64,000 nucleotides of DNA from Methylomonas albis (lineage in GTDB: Bacteria; Pseudomonadota; Gammaproteobacteria; Methylococcales; Methylomonadaceae), in assembly GCF_014850955.1 (NCBI RefSeq), contig NZ_JACXSS010000001.1, forward strand, positions 992,001 to 1,056,000, given 5' to 3'. The notes below the pieces were generated by a model, which was given only the letters and a program-made list of their open reading frames with translations, was not told where the DNA came from and made no database searches. Shown one piece after another: positions 46,028 to 54,776 of the stretch; within the stretch, counting starts at the first letter, position 1; the number at the start of each line of letters is the position of its first letter. The translations under genes and the position numbers were made by a program.

Positions 46028-47353
46028 ATGCCTCAACGCTATAAATCCTTTAAATCGAGCCGATGGCTATTGTGCTGTTGGCTGCTGTTGTTCGCCGCCT
46101 GTTCGTCAAGACCGCCAATGCCCAGTCAGGAAGATCAGCAGGAAAAATTGACCGAGGCATTGGGCTCTGGTGCCTACAAAACCGCACGGAATTTTGCTAT
46201 CGATGTGAGTCACGATGTCTGGATTTATCAGCAAACGGAACTGGAAGTGGAACTGATCGGGCCGAACACGCCGGGCAGCTACCCCTTGATTATTTATCTG
46301 CCCAGCTTGGGTGAAGACGCCGGAGCCGGGCGTTTGTGGCGGGAAACCTGGGCTAAGGCCGGTTATCTGGTGTTTAGTATGCAGCCGGTGGTGCTTAGTC
46401 GGGCACTGAAAGCGTTGGAGGCGGAACGCCGCTTCGATGACCCGGAGGAGATGCCGGATGACGAGAATGTCGAGCTGGCTGATGAGAATATGGCGCTACG
46501 GCCGGACGAGGCGCGCGGCGGTTGGTTCGGCGACAAGCCGCGTCGGCAATCGCGGAGCGCTCGCGAAAGTGAGTTGCACTATGTTGGTCATCAATATTTT
46601 GCCACCGAAAACTTGAAAATCCGCCTGGAGCAGCTGTTTTGGGCCTATCGGCAAGTGCAAACCCGCGCCGGTTTGCGGCAGCCTTTGTACGGGTCTGCCG
46701 ATTTAAGCAAGGTGATTCTGGCGGGCTACGATTTGGGAGCGCAAACCGTGGCGGCGGCCTTGGGTGAGAGTTTTGGTGTCGGTTTGCCGCATAGCGACGA
46801 GCTCAGGCCGGTCGCGGCGATAGTGTTAAGCCCGTCGGTGGATTTGGCCGAAGGCAATGTTCGCAGTCGGTTTCAGGCCTTGCGCTTGCCGATGCTGACG
46901 ATTACCGGTAGCGAGGACAACGACCCGTATGCGATTAGTTCGGCTGCCGTGCGCACGGCGGTTTGGGAGCAGGCTCCGGCCGGCGGCAAATATTTGTTGC
47001 TACTGCGCGGTGCCGGGCATCGATTGTTGGCGGGCAATGAGTTGGGTGGGCGTTTTGGCTTGAGTGGATCGAGGCGCGGGGAATCGGACATGGGCGGGAT
47101 GGATGCCGGCGGCGGTGCTGGTGGGCATGGTGGTGGACGTCGAGGTATGAGCGGTGGCGGTCCGGGCGGCGGTCTGTTTGGCAAAGCCGAGCGCCGCGAT
47201 CCGAACTTGGGCTACAAACAAGTCGCGGCCATCGCCAGCGTTTCCAGTGCGTTTCTGGATATGCTGATCAAAAAAGACGAGTTTGCTCTGGCCTGGCTGA
47301 ATGAAAAAGCCAGCAAATGGCTGGATCGGGCGGGTTCTTTACAAACCAGGTAG
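46028..47353 (+). CDS. Lipoprotein of the alpha/beta-hydrolase fold with Asp at the nucleophile elbow
   Basis: The 441-residue product starts at 46028 with a signal peptide and lipobox FAAC (Cys25). The hydrolase-like core has YPLIIYLPSLGEDAG, an elbow reading LAGYDLGAQTVAAAL (Asp235 where esterases have Ser), ITGSEDNDPYA with a possible triad acid, and LLRGAGHRLL with His331. This looks like the dienelactone hydrolase/PAF-acetylhydrolase group, but the Asp elbow suggests a different chemistry or loss of esterase activity. A Gly/Arg-rich segment at about 347-385 is unusual. The substrate is unknown. Confidence 0.7.
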   Translation: MPQRYKSFKSSRWLLCCWLLLFAACSSRPPMPSQEDQQEKLTEALGSGAYKTARNFAIDVSHDVWIYQQTELEVELIGPNTPGSYPLIIYLPSLGEDAGAGRLWRETWAKAGYLVFSMQPVVLSRALKALEAERRFDDPEEMPDDENVELADENMALRPDEARGGWFGDKPRRQSRSARESELHYVGHQYFATENLKIRLEQLFWAYRQVQTRAGLRQPLYGSADLSKVILAGYDLGAQTVAAALGESFGVGLPHSDELRPVAAIVLSPSVDLAEGNVRSRFQALRLPMLTITGSEDNDPYAISSAAVRTAVWEQAPAGGKYLLLLRGAGHRLLAGNELGGRFGLSGSRRGESDMGGMDAGGGAGGHGGGRRGMSGGGPGGGLFGKAERRDPNLGYKQVAAIASVSSAFLDMLIKKDEFALAWLNEKASKWLDRAGSLQTR

Positions 47354-47425
47354 AGGGGGTATTCAGTGCTTTGGGGCGGCATCTATCAAGACTGGTTGCC
47401 GCCGGCTCAATCGCTGAAACATTCT

Positions 47426-47462
47426 ATAAACCCCCACCCACGACCGGTTGGGATGGGTTTAT
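47426..47462. terminator. Hairpin between convergent genes
   Basis: ATAAACCC/GGGTTTAT (47426-47433/47455-47462) with an inner ACCCA/TGGG pairing lies between the lipoprotein hydrolase and the convergent nudF and probably ends both transcripts. Confidence 0.5.
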
Positions 47463-47503
47463 TTCCAGAGGCCAACTCTCTTGTCTTCAAACTAGCAGCC
47501 CTA

Positions 47504-48112
47504 TTAAGCCCCAGTCGACCATTGGCTACGCAACTTCTCGCGATGAATATACAGCCATTGAATAGCGAGGATGGGAATGCCGGATTCGATTTTGTCGTCT
47601 TCCAGCATTCGAAATACCTCGTCGAATTTGACGGCTGTGACACGGATGTCTTCATCTTCCTCGGCCAGACCATGAATGCCGCCTACCCGGCTGCTATCTA
47701 CCCGGCCGCAGAACAGGGTAATCCACTCCGACGAGCCGCCGGGGGTGGTGAAGAACTGTTTTATTTCGATGAGTTCTTCAATCTCGCAGCCGGCTTCTTC
47801 GCGGGCTTCGCGATAAGCCACTTCTTCGGCGGTTTCGCCTTCCTCGATGGCGCCGGCGACGATTTCCAGCTGCCAGGCCCGCTCGGGTTGCAAGACCGCG
47901 CCGACGCGGAACTGCTCTATCAACACCACTTCGTCGCGGTCCGGATCATACAGCAGCACGGCCACGCAATTGCCGCGGCGGAACAATTCCCGCTTTAAAG
48001 GGGGGCTCCATCCGCCGTTGAACAGCGTGTGTTTCAGGGTGTATTGCTCCAGCCGGAAAAAGCCTTCATACACAACCTGCGTATCCAGTATTTGAAATTG
48101 TTTGTCGCTCAT
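47504..48112 (-). CDS. nudF: ADP-ribose pyrophosphatase (Nudix hydrolase)
   Basis: A 202-residue Nudix enzyme that hydrolyses ADP-ribose and related nucleotide sugars. The Nudix box GAIEEGETAEEVAYREAREE plus AGCEI is complete, and the N-terminal YEGFFRLEQYTLKHTLFNGG and RGNCVAVLLYDPDRDEVVLIEQFR blocks are typical of the NudF/TrgB group. Its start overlaps the stop of the upstream sugar dehydrogenase gene by four bases (ATGA), so the two are coupled. Confidence 0.92.
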   Translation of the reverse strand: MSDKQFQILDTQVVYEGFFRLEQYTLKHTLFNGGWSPPLKRELFRRGNCVAVLLYDPDRDEVVLIEQFRVGAVLQPERAWQLEIVAGAIEEGETAEEVAYREAREEAGCEIEELIEIKQFFTTPGGSSEWITLFCGRVDSSRVGGIHGLAEEDEDIRVTAVKFDEVFRMLEDDKIESGIPILAIQWLYIHREKLRSQWSTGA

Positions 48113-49218
48113 CGGCCGTAGCTTACCCGGTAGATGACGCCCAAGCTGTCGTCGCTGATCAATAGGTTGCCGTCCGGCATTTGAATAATGTCGTTCGGGC
48201 GTCCCAAGACGGTGCCTTGCGCGGTCAGCCAGCCGCTGATGAAGGGCTGTTCGTTGTAGGCTTGGCCTTCGCGGAATTTGACCACATTAACCTGATAACC
48301 TTGCGGTTGCGTGCGATTCCAGGAGCCGTGTTGGGCCACGAATAATTGGCGGAAATAGACGTCCGGGAATTGGGTGCCGGTGTAGAAACGCATGCCCAGC
48401 GGTGCAATGTGGGCTTTATATTTCCAGGCCGGTGCCTTGAATTTATAGCATTCCTTATTTCCGGGATATTCGGGGTCGGGTATGGTGCCGGCATGGCAGT
48501 AAGGGAAGCCGAAATGCTCGCCTTTTTGGTTCCATTCGTTCAGCTCGTCGGCTGGCGCATCATCGCCTAGATAATCGCGGCCATTGTCGTTGAAAAACAG
48601 ATGGCCGCTACGGGTTTCCCAATCGAAACCCACCGTGTTACGGATGCCGCGCGCCAGGATCTCCATGTCGGTGCCGTCAGGATCCATGCGGATTAGCGAG
48701 CCGTATATCGGTTTCTCCGGGTCGCAGACGTTACAAGGAGCGCCTATTCCGGTATATAACTTGCCGTCCGGGCCAAAACGCAGATACTTCCAGCCATGGT
48801 GCCGGTCGGACGGGAATTGATCAAATACTGTAACCGGCTTGGGTGGGCTGGCCAAGCGTTGGCCGACCTCGTCGAAACGAATGATGCGTTGAATTTCCGC
48901 AACGTAAAGTGTGCCGTCTTTGTAGGCCACGCCATTGGGCAGATTGAGTTGTTGGGCGACCAGATACTTTTGTTCGGCGACGCCGTCGCCATCTTTATCC
49001 TGAACGGCATAGACGCTGCCTTGCCGCGAGCCGACATAGACCACGCCATTGTCGCCCAGCGCCATTTGTCGGGCATTGGGAACATCGTCGGCGAAAATTC
49101 TAATGTTAAAACCTGGTGGCAAGCGCAATTGTTTTAGCACGGCTTCTTGTTCCGGAGTGGCTGCCAGGCATAGCGGTGCGGCGGCAAACAGCATCAATAG
49201 CGACTTTATAATTCTCAT
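48109..49218 (-). CDS. PQQ-dependent soluble aldose sugar dehydrogenase-like protein (GSDH family)
   Basis: A protein of about 369 residues with a signal peptide (IIKSLLMLFAAAPLCLA) and a six-bladed propeller of the glucose/sorbosone dehydrogenase family. Diagnostic parts are LPPGFNIRIFADDVPNARQMALGDNG, DRHHGWKYLRFGPDGKLYTGIG with the catalytic-region histidines, ARGIRNTVGFDWE, and FVAQHGSWNR. The start at 49218 fits the signal peptide. It would act in the periplasm with PQQ, a cofactor methanotrophs make for methanol dehydrogenase. It overlaps nudF by four bases. Confidence 0.85.
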   Translation of the reverse strand: MRIIKSLLMLFAAAPLCLAATPEQEAVLKQLRLPPGFNIRIFADDVPNARQMALGDNGVVYVGSRQGSVYAVQDKDGDGVAEQKYLVAQQLNLPNGVAYKDGTLYVAEIQRIIRFDEVGQRLASPPKPVTVFDQFPSDRHHGWKYLRFGPDGKLYTGIGAPCNVCDPEKPIYGSLIRMDPDGTDMEILARGIRNTVGFDWETRSGHLFFNDNGRDYLGDDAPADELNEWNQKGEHFGFPYCHAGTIPDPEYPGNKECYKFKAPAWKYKAHIAPLGMRFYTGTQFPDVYFRQLFVAQHGSWNRTQPQGYQVNVVKFREGQAYNEQPFISGWLTAQGTVLGRPNDIIQMPDGNLLISDDSLGVIYRVSYGR

Positions 49219-49330
49219 TTTTATGTCCCTCAAGTAAACTTTGGCAGATGTTAACACTCTATAGTCTTGAATTTAATCTTTCGACTCCCCAAATTAAACC
49301 CACTTTATAACAACACAGGAAAGTTACGCC

Positions 49331-50206
49331 ATGATGAGAATATTGCTATTTCTGGCTACCAACGTGGCCATCATGATTGCGATCAGCATCATATTTAATG
49401 TCTTAGGTTTGAAAGGCGCGCTAGATGCTCAAGGCGTTAATTTAAATCTCGAAGGCTTGCTGGCCATGTCTGCGGTAATCGGTATGACCGGTTCGGTGAT
49501 TTCGTTGTTTATGTCGAAATGGTCTGCTAAAAGCGCGATGGGCGTGCACGTTATCGAACAGCCGCAAAATCAAACCGAACAATGGTTGCTTGGCATCGTT
49601 GCCCAACAAGCTAAACAAGCGGGTATCGGCATGCCGGAAGTCGGTATTTTCGATGCGCCGGAAGCCAACGCCTTCGCCACCGGCGCCAGCCGCAACAGCG
49701 CCTTGGTGGCAGTCAGCACCGGTCTGTTGCGCAGCATGAATGCGGATGAAGTGGAAGCCGTGGTCGGCCACGAGATCAGTCACGTCGCCAACGGCGATAT
49801 GATCACCATGGCCTTGATGCAAGGCGTGGTAAACACCTTCGTTTATTTTTTCGCGACGATTATCGGTCACCTGGTGGACCGGTTGGTCTTTAAAACCGAA
49901 CGCGGTTACGGCCCGGCCTATTACGTGACGCAGATGGTCGCGCAAATCGCCTTGTCGATATTGGCTTCGATGCTAGTGATGTGGTTCTCGCGTTACCGCG
50001 AATTCCGCGCCGATGCCGGCGGCGCCAACTTGGCCGGTCGCCAGAAAATGATAGGCGCCTTGCGCGCATTACAGCGTTCGCATGAACCGGCCGAATTGCC
50101 CGGCGAACTGGCGGCATTTGGTATCAACGGCGGCGGCGTACAACGCTTGTTTATGAGTCACCCGCCCTTGGACGAACGCATCGCCGCTTTGCAAAACGCT
50201 CGTTAG
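49331..50206 (+). CDS. htpX: Membrane zinc metalloprotease HtpX
   Basis: An M48 protease of inner-membrane quality control. The zinc motif HEISH sits in VVGHEISHVANGDM, with the third ligand glutamate in REFRADAGGA. Two N-terminal and two central membrane helices are visible. The 291-residue length is normal. A strong terminator begins 11 bases after the stop. Confidence 0.95.
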   Translation: MMRILLFLATNVAIMIAISIIFNVLGLKGALDAQGVNLNLEGLLAMSAVIGMTGSVISLFMSKWSAKSAMGVHVIEQPQNQTEQWLLGIVAQQAKQAGIGMPEVGIFDAPEANAFATGASRNSALVAVSTGLLRSMNADEVEAVVGHEISHVANGDMITMALMQGVVNTFVYFFATIIGHLVDRLVFKTERGYGPAYYVTQMVAQIALSILASMLVMWFSRYREFRADAGGANLAGRQKMIGALRALQRSHEPAELPGELAAFGINGGGVQRLFMSHPPLDERIAALQNAR

Positions 50207-50217
50207 GACGCTCCCTT

Positions 50218-50248
50218 GCCGTGCCGGATCAACCGGCGCGGCTTTTTT
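50218..50248 (+). terminator. Rho-independent terminator of htpX
   Basis: GCCGTGCCGG/CCGGCGCGGC (50218-50227/50233-50242, one G-U pair) with a 5-base loop is followed at once by TTTTTT at 50243-50248. The next base begins the ATG of the DUF2835 gene. Confidence 0.85.
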
Positions 50249-50476
50249 ATGGCTAATCAATTCATCCGCTTCAAACTCAATCTGAGTTACGACCAATATC
50301 TGGCCGTCTATCAAGGCGTCGCCAAAAACGTGGTTACTCTTGCTGACGACGGTCGCCGTCTGGTGTTCCCGGCCGGCAATATTCAACGTTATCTGACCAA
50401 GACCGGCATACAAGGCTATTTTGAAATGGAACTGGGGGCTGGGAATAAGTTTATTGGCATCAAAAAGCTAGTGTGA
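50249..50476 (+). CDS. DUF2835 family protein
   Basis: A 75-residue protein matching the gammaproteobacterial DUF2835 family: FIRFKLNLSYDQYLAVYQG and LVFPAGNIQRYLTKTGIQGYFEMEL. Function unknown. The start at 50249 matches the family N-terminus. There is no Shine-Dalgarno sequence, and the ATG immediately follows the T-run of the htpX terminator, so expression would need read-through or leaderless initiation at the T-run. An alternative TTG at 50216 lies before the hairpin and would translate through it. Confidence 0.8.
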   Translation: MANQFIRFKLNLSYDQYLAVYQGVAKNVVTLADDGRRLVFPAGNIQRYLTKTGIQGYFEMELGAGNKFIGIKKLV

Positions 50477-50504
50477 GCGCTTAAATCTTTCCGGTAACTC
50501 GCCA

Positions 50505-51005
50505 TCAGGTCAAGTTCGCGCCAGCCAGCATTTTTCCGGTTCGGTACAATATGCGTTCGACCTGGCGTTCCGAGATCTGTAATTCAGCGGCAATTTGCTG
50601 ATGGCGCTTGCCGTCTAGCCGACGCAAACACAATATCTGCTGGCTGATTGCCGGCAAATCGTGCAGCCAGCGTTCGACCGCTGACCATTGCTGCTGGCCT
50701 TGCACCAACCGCTCGGGCAGCGGGCAGGGACATTGCAAGTCTTCCTCCACAGTGCCGCCATCGCGCAGTTGCTGCCGGGCTTGGCTGCGCAAATAATCCA
50801 AGGCCAGATTAACGGCCACCCGGTATAAAAACGCCCGGCAGTTGGCAATGGTATCTTGCCCCGGATAGTCGGCGATGTGCAGAAAAGTATCTTGTAGCAA
50901 GTCCGCTGCCGCTTCCCGGCAATGGACTTGGCGCCATAGAAATTGTTGTAGCTCGGTTTGGTGGCGCAAGTACGCGGCGGTTAAGGGCTGGGAATGGTTG
51001 TTCAT
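50505..51005 (-). CDS. ECF RNA polymerase sigma factor, FecI type
   Basis: A 166-residue sigma-70 family factor with region 2 (ELQQFLWRQVHCREAAADLLQDTFLHIA) and region 4 (LDGKRHQQIAAELQISERQVERILYR). FecI-type factors drive TonB receptor genes on a signal passed by a FecR partner. No fecR is directly adjacent; the nearest TonB gene (51293) is upstream on the same strand and truncated. A degenerate copy of this gene is at 57121-57545. Confidence 0.88.
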   Translation of the reverse strand: MNNHSQPLTAAYLRHQTELQQFLWRQVHCREAAADLLQDTFLHIADYPGQDTIANCRAFLYRVAVNLALDYLRSQARQQLRDGGTVEEDLQCPCPLPERLVQGQQQWSAVERWLHDLPAISQQILCLRRLDGKRHQQIAAELQISERQVERILYRTGKMLAGANLT

Positions 51006-51292
51006 CGGCTTGTATCAAAAAATTTGCCGCTTTTAAAGCTGTGCCTCAGCAGTTGTGAACGCGGAACAAACCATTCGGCTGGAGTGCAAGTCATCGGCAA
51101 TGCAGCAATGATTTAAAAATAATCCCTTTTGGACGAACGTAGGTTGGGGTGAGGCACGAACCCCAACACGACAAGCGCCCAGCCACCAACCGACCGTGAA
51201 AGCGAGATATTCGGGTCAATGGTAGTCAGGGGCCAAACCGGTCAAAAATGTTGGGGTTCGTTATCTCACCCCAACGGTCCTTTATTATCAGC
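51006..51292. repeat. Spacer with a MITE-like inverted repeat, copy 1
   Basis: The element spans 51139-51275. Outer arms GTTGGGGTGAG/CTCACCCCAAC (51143-51153/51265-51275) and inner arms CGAACCCCAAC/GTTGGGGTTCG (51157-51167/51250-51260) are perfect 11-bp inverted repeats. A diverged relative lies at 58342-58472, sharing the internal CAACACGACAA and GGCCAAACCG words. No coding potential. Confidence 0.65.
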
Positions 51293-53437
51293 TCAATACT
51301 CGATTCGGACCGATCCTAAAAACGACCGCGGAGCCCCAATTGAAACAGCGTTTCCGGTATTGCTGCCGGCAAAGTAATAGTTGTCTGTCAGGTTATCGAT
51401 ATTCAGTTGCGTGGTTAGTTTAGCCTTGCCCACCTTCATCGAATAACTAGTCATTAGATTGACCAGCACATAACCCGGTATTTGGTAGCCGTTGGCCCAA
51501 TTACCCTGGCGCTCGCTCAAAGCGGTAATGCCGCCGCCGAATTTAAAGCCTTTCAAATCGCCGTCGAGAAACTCGTAAGAACTGAACAAACTGCCCATGT
51601 TGTGCGGCGCGTTGGGCATGCGTTTGCCCTGAAAGCCCGTGCCGCCGTCCCAACCAATGTCGCGCGTGGTATTGGCGAAAAACAAGTGGCTGTAGCCGCC
51701 GATCACCCGCCAACCGGGCAACAATTCGCCGGAAGTATCCAATTCCACGCCGCGGCTTTGCGCTTCGCCTATCGATTGCATCAACAAGGCGTTATTGGGA
51801 TCCGGCGTCGCCATGTTTTGCTTGGTCAAATCAAAATACGCTACCGTGGCGCTAAATTTTCCGTCCAGCAGTTCGGTTTTTGTTCCTAGTTCCCACTGCT
51901 GCGCGGTTTGCGCCGGCAGAATGCCGCCCATGCCGTTAATCCCGTTTTGAGCGCCGAAGTTTTCGGTGTAACTGCCGTAAAACGATAATTCCGGAATCGG
52001 TCGCCAGAGCAGGCCACCGCGCGGACTCACCCGATTTTCGTTGCCGGCTTTGGCATGGGTCAGATGATCGAACTGGTCGGCTTGGTCGTAACGAAACCCG
52101 CCCAAGGCAAACACGTTAAGTGGCAATTCGATTTGGTCCTGAAAATACAAGCCGTGCCAGGATGTGGTGTTATCGACCCCGAAGGTGACCCGATTATTCA
52201 CATCGATACCGTCAAAACCGACCGTGTTATAAGCCGGATTAAATAAGTTAAAGGTGCCCGGAATGAAGCGCACGTCGAAAGGATCCTTGGCGTCAGACCG
52301 GTAATAATCGCCGCCCAGGAGCAGGGTGTTTTTCAAACCCCAAATATCGAACTTACCGCTTAAATTCATTGAGGTAAAGTAGTTGTCGGTCGAGGCCAGC
52401 TGGCGTTCGTAACCGCGCGATACATTGCCGTCGGCATCAGCGAACCCTCTTAACCAAGCGTCACGAACATCGGCGTTAATGCCGGTGTAATAAAAGCGGT
52501 GAGATAGCGTCCAGTTGTCGTTAAAACCGTGCGACCAATTGAATCCAGCCAGAATGCGGTCACCTTTATTCGAATTCCAACCGGGCTCCCTGGCCGTCAA
52601 ATTTCGGGAAAACTTTGGGAGATAAGCGGACGTGCCATTGGAAAGCGCGGTGACGACGGCCCCCGGCGTTTCATCGAAACGTTGGTATTCCATTTCCGCA
52701 GTCAGTTGCGTGCGCGGGCCGATAAGCCATTTTAAGGTGGGCGCGACGAAGAAGCGGTCGCTATCAACAAAATCGGCAAAGGAGCCTGCCCCTTCGTAGG
52801 CGGCGTTCAGGCGATACAACACATCGCCGCCTTTGCTAATAGGGCCTGTGGCGTCGATCGTGGTCCGGTAAAAGTCGAACGAGCCGAATTGTTGCTGCAA
52901 GGAATAATACGGGGTTGCCAAGGGCTGTTTTGTAACCAAATTCACGATGCCGCCCGGTTCGACCCGGCCGAACAACAGCGATCCCGGCCCCTTCAATACT
53001 TCGATTCGTTCCAGATTGGCGGTATCGCGCTTACTGGAAAATGCGTTGCCGCCGTTTTGCGGAACCGGATTGCCGTCGCGGTAAAACAGAATGTCGTTGC
53101 CGGTCGAGAACCCCCGGATATTAAAACTATCGCGTAAACCCGCGCTCGAGGGTTCTTGCACCACTCCAGCGACGTTTTCTAAGGCTTTCTCGATCCTGAC
53201 CACTTGCTGATCTTCCATGACCTGTTTCGGCACCGCCTTGACCGAATACGGCGTTTCCATAATCGGTGTATCGGTTTTGGTGGCCGTGTTAGCGTTGGCT
53301 AGCCGGTAGTCTTCGTTGTAAGGATCGGTGGTGTCGTAGATCGCCTGGCCCAACACCGTAACAGCCGGCAAAGTCGATGCTGCATTGCTTCCTGTTTCCG
53401 CCGCCTTTATCGCCACCGCATCTGTAATGGTCAACAA
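51293..53437 (-). pseudogene. TonB-dependent siderophore receptor, N-terminus removed at an IS3 insertion
   Basis: The plug (ETPYSVKAVPKQVMEDQQ, FNIRGF, LEVLKGPGSLLFG-like IEVLKGPGSLLFGRVEPGGIVN) and the full 22-strand barrel are intact, ending in an aromatic SVRIEY. The signal peptide and the STN signalling domain, expected upstream, are missing: receptor sequence starts at the last strand of STN (TDAVAIKA) exactly at the IS3 left end (53427/53428). The first codon of the open frame is a TTG inside the IS terminal repeat. Without a signal peptide the protein cannot reach the outer membrane. The missing part is not found on the other side of the IS. Confidence 0.85.
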
Positions 53438-53452
53438 AAACCGGACACCTGT

Positions 53453-54280
53453 TTAGGCAGCGTCTCTTGAAAACTTCCGCTCGAATTCGATCGGGGATTG
53501 ATAGCCCAATGTTGAGTGTGATCGACGGCCATTGTAAAAAGCCAAATAATCGATCACGCTCAGTTTCGCCGCCTCTTGGGTTTTGAATTTTTCGTAGTTG
53601 AGCTGTTCATGTTTCAGACTACGAAAAAATCGTTCCGTCGGCGAATTATCCCAACAATTGCCTTTGCGGCTCATGCTCTGCTCCATCTTCATCACCGCCA
53701 GATGTTGCCGATATTCCCGGCTGGCATACTGGCTGCCACGGTCGGAATGATGCAACAGTCCAGGCGGCGGTTTACGACGCCAGAAGGCCATTTGTAATGC
53801 CTGGACACAGAGCGAGGTCCGCATATGGTCATCAATGGCCCAGCCCACTACTTGGCGGGAGAACAGATCGATCACGACCGCAACATACAGCCAGCCCTGT
53901 AACGTCCAGACATAGGTAATATCCGTCGTCCACACCTGGTTCGGCTGAGCGACCTTAAACTGCCGATCTAGCCGATTGGGGGATATGGCCTCACTGTGGT
54001 TGCTGTCCGTGGTCACTTTAAAGCGTTTGGGATAGCGAACCTTTAATTTCAACTCCTGCATGATCCGCCGCGTTTTAAAGCGGCCAACGGCTAAACCTTG
54101 CTTCTGCAATCGATCCGCTAAACGACGCGAACCGAAGCACTGCTTGTTGTCGGTAAAAATCTGCCGCACGCTATCGGCAAGCTGTTGATCTTGATGTTTT
54201 TTATCGTCGTCTGGCGGGCTGTTACACCACGCATAATAAGCACTGGTGCTCACCTGCATCACTCGACACAGCACGGTCAC
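53453..54280 (-). CDS. IS3-family transposase OrfB (DDE integrase domain)
   Basis: The 275-residue open part has the HTH_21 region (YYAWCNSPP, YGSRRLADRL-like FGSRRLADRLQ) and the rve core with the DDE triad: TTDITYVWT, HHSDRGSQYAS and SPTERFFRSLK. In practice it is read as an OrfAB fusion: in the -1 frame the sequence is open from the slippery site at 54352-54358, adding CERNRIKYGFIREQQKTYPV before the ATG-less GTG at 54280. No disruption is seen. Confidence 0.92.
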   Translation of the reverse strand: MTVLCRVMQVSTSAYYAWCNSPPDDDKKHQDQQLADSVRQIFTDNKQCFGSRRLADRLQKQGLAVGRFKTRRIMQELKLKVRYPKRFKVTTDSNHSEAISPNRLDRQFKVAQPNQVWTTDITYVWTLQGWLYVAVVIDLFSRQVVGWAIDDHMRTSLCVQALQMAFWRRKPPPGLLHHSDRGSQYASREYRQHLAVMKMEQSMSRKGNCWDNSPTERFFRSLKHEQLNYEKFKTQEAAKLSVIDYLAFYNGRRSHSTLGYQSPIEFERKFSRDAA

Positions 54281-54318
54281 TGGATAGGTCTTCTGTTGCT
54301 CTCGAATAAACCCGTACT

Positions 54319-54639
54319 TTATTCGGTTTCTTTCGCAAAGAAGACGGCGGCCTTTTTTAAGATTTCGCGCTCCATTCGCAGTTGTTCATTTTCCTTGCGT
54401 AATCGTATCAATTCGTCATGATCCCCCAGATTCAGGCCAGACTTTTTAGTCGACGAGTCGTTGGGCGATGGCTTGCGTTCCGCTCGTGCCCAACGCCCCA
54501 GGGCACTTAACGATATTCCCAAATGATCGGCCGCTTGCTGCTGGCTGTAGCCTTTTTCAAGAACCAATCTAGCGGCATCTTGTTTGAATTCCAGGCTGTA
54601 TTTGGGTCTATTGTGTTTTTTGTCGTTACTCATGGTCAC
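54319..54639 (-). CDS. IS3-family transposase OrfA
   Basis: A 106-residue protein with a helix-turn-helix (YSLEFKQDAARLVLEKGYSQQQAADHLGIS) and a leucine-zipper region (DHDELIRLRKENEQLRMEREILKKA) used for OrfAB dimerisation. At Leu94-Lys95-Lys96 the message reads A AAA AAG in the correct phase for -1 slippage (54358-54352), allowing OrfAB synthesis. Confidence 0.92.
   Translation of the reverse strand: MTMSNDKKHNRPKYSLEFKQDAARLVLEKGYSQQQAADHLGISLSALGRWARAERKPSPNDSSTKKSGLNLGDHDELIRLRKENEQLRMEREILKKAAVFFAKETE
54352..54358 (-). promoter_or_regulatory. Programmed -1 frameshift site (A AAA AAG) between OrfA and OrfB
   Basis: The heptamer A AAA AAG lies in phase with OrfA codons TTA AAA AAG. Slippage by -1 opens directly into the OrfB frame. 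This is the classical arrangement of IS3 elements. Confidence 0.8.
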
Positions 54640-54692
54640 CTCTGATAGCAGTATAAATTCTGCCTTTAGAAGTGTCCGGGATTATTAGACCA

Positions 54693-54776
54693 TTTTACTT
54701 CGCCAATGCGGAACTTAGGCACATTGGTTTTGAAGTCGTTACACCGCAACAGCTATTGAGGTTATTAGAATCATGA
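54693..54776 (+). pseudogene. C-terminal remnant of a PIN-type toxin cut by the IS
   Basis: From the first base after the IS to 54776 one frame reads FYFANAELRHIGFEVVTPQQ and then LLRLLES, which resembles the end of PIN-domain toxins. Its stop overlaps the start of the ribbon-helix-helix gene as ATGA, the hallmark of a coupled toxin-antitoxin pair. The rest of the gene is absent to the left, where the IS lies. The family assignment rests on a short stretch and on context. Confidence 0.5.

Larger units (their letters stand above)
53428..54692 (-). mobile_element. IS3-family insertion sequence, 1265 bases
   Basis: The ends are imperfect inverted repeats: TGGTCAACAAAAACCGGACAC at 53428-53448 with the complement of GTGTCCGGGATTATTAGACCA (54672-54692), both with the TG...CA tips of IS3. 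It encodes orfA and orfB joined by a -1 frameshift. The flanks (TAA left, TTT right) do not match as a target duplication, so a deletion or recombination has occurred next to the element. Confidence 0.85.

Noticed and set aside
53428-54692. A 3-4 base target-site duplication around the IS3 element
   Set aside because: The flanks read TGTAA on the left and TTTTA on the right, which do not match as direct repeats.
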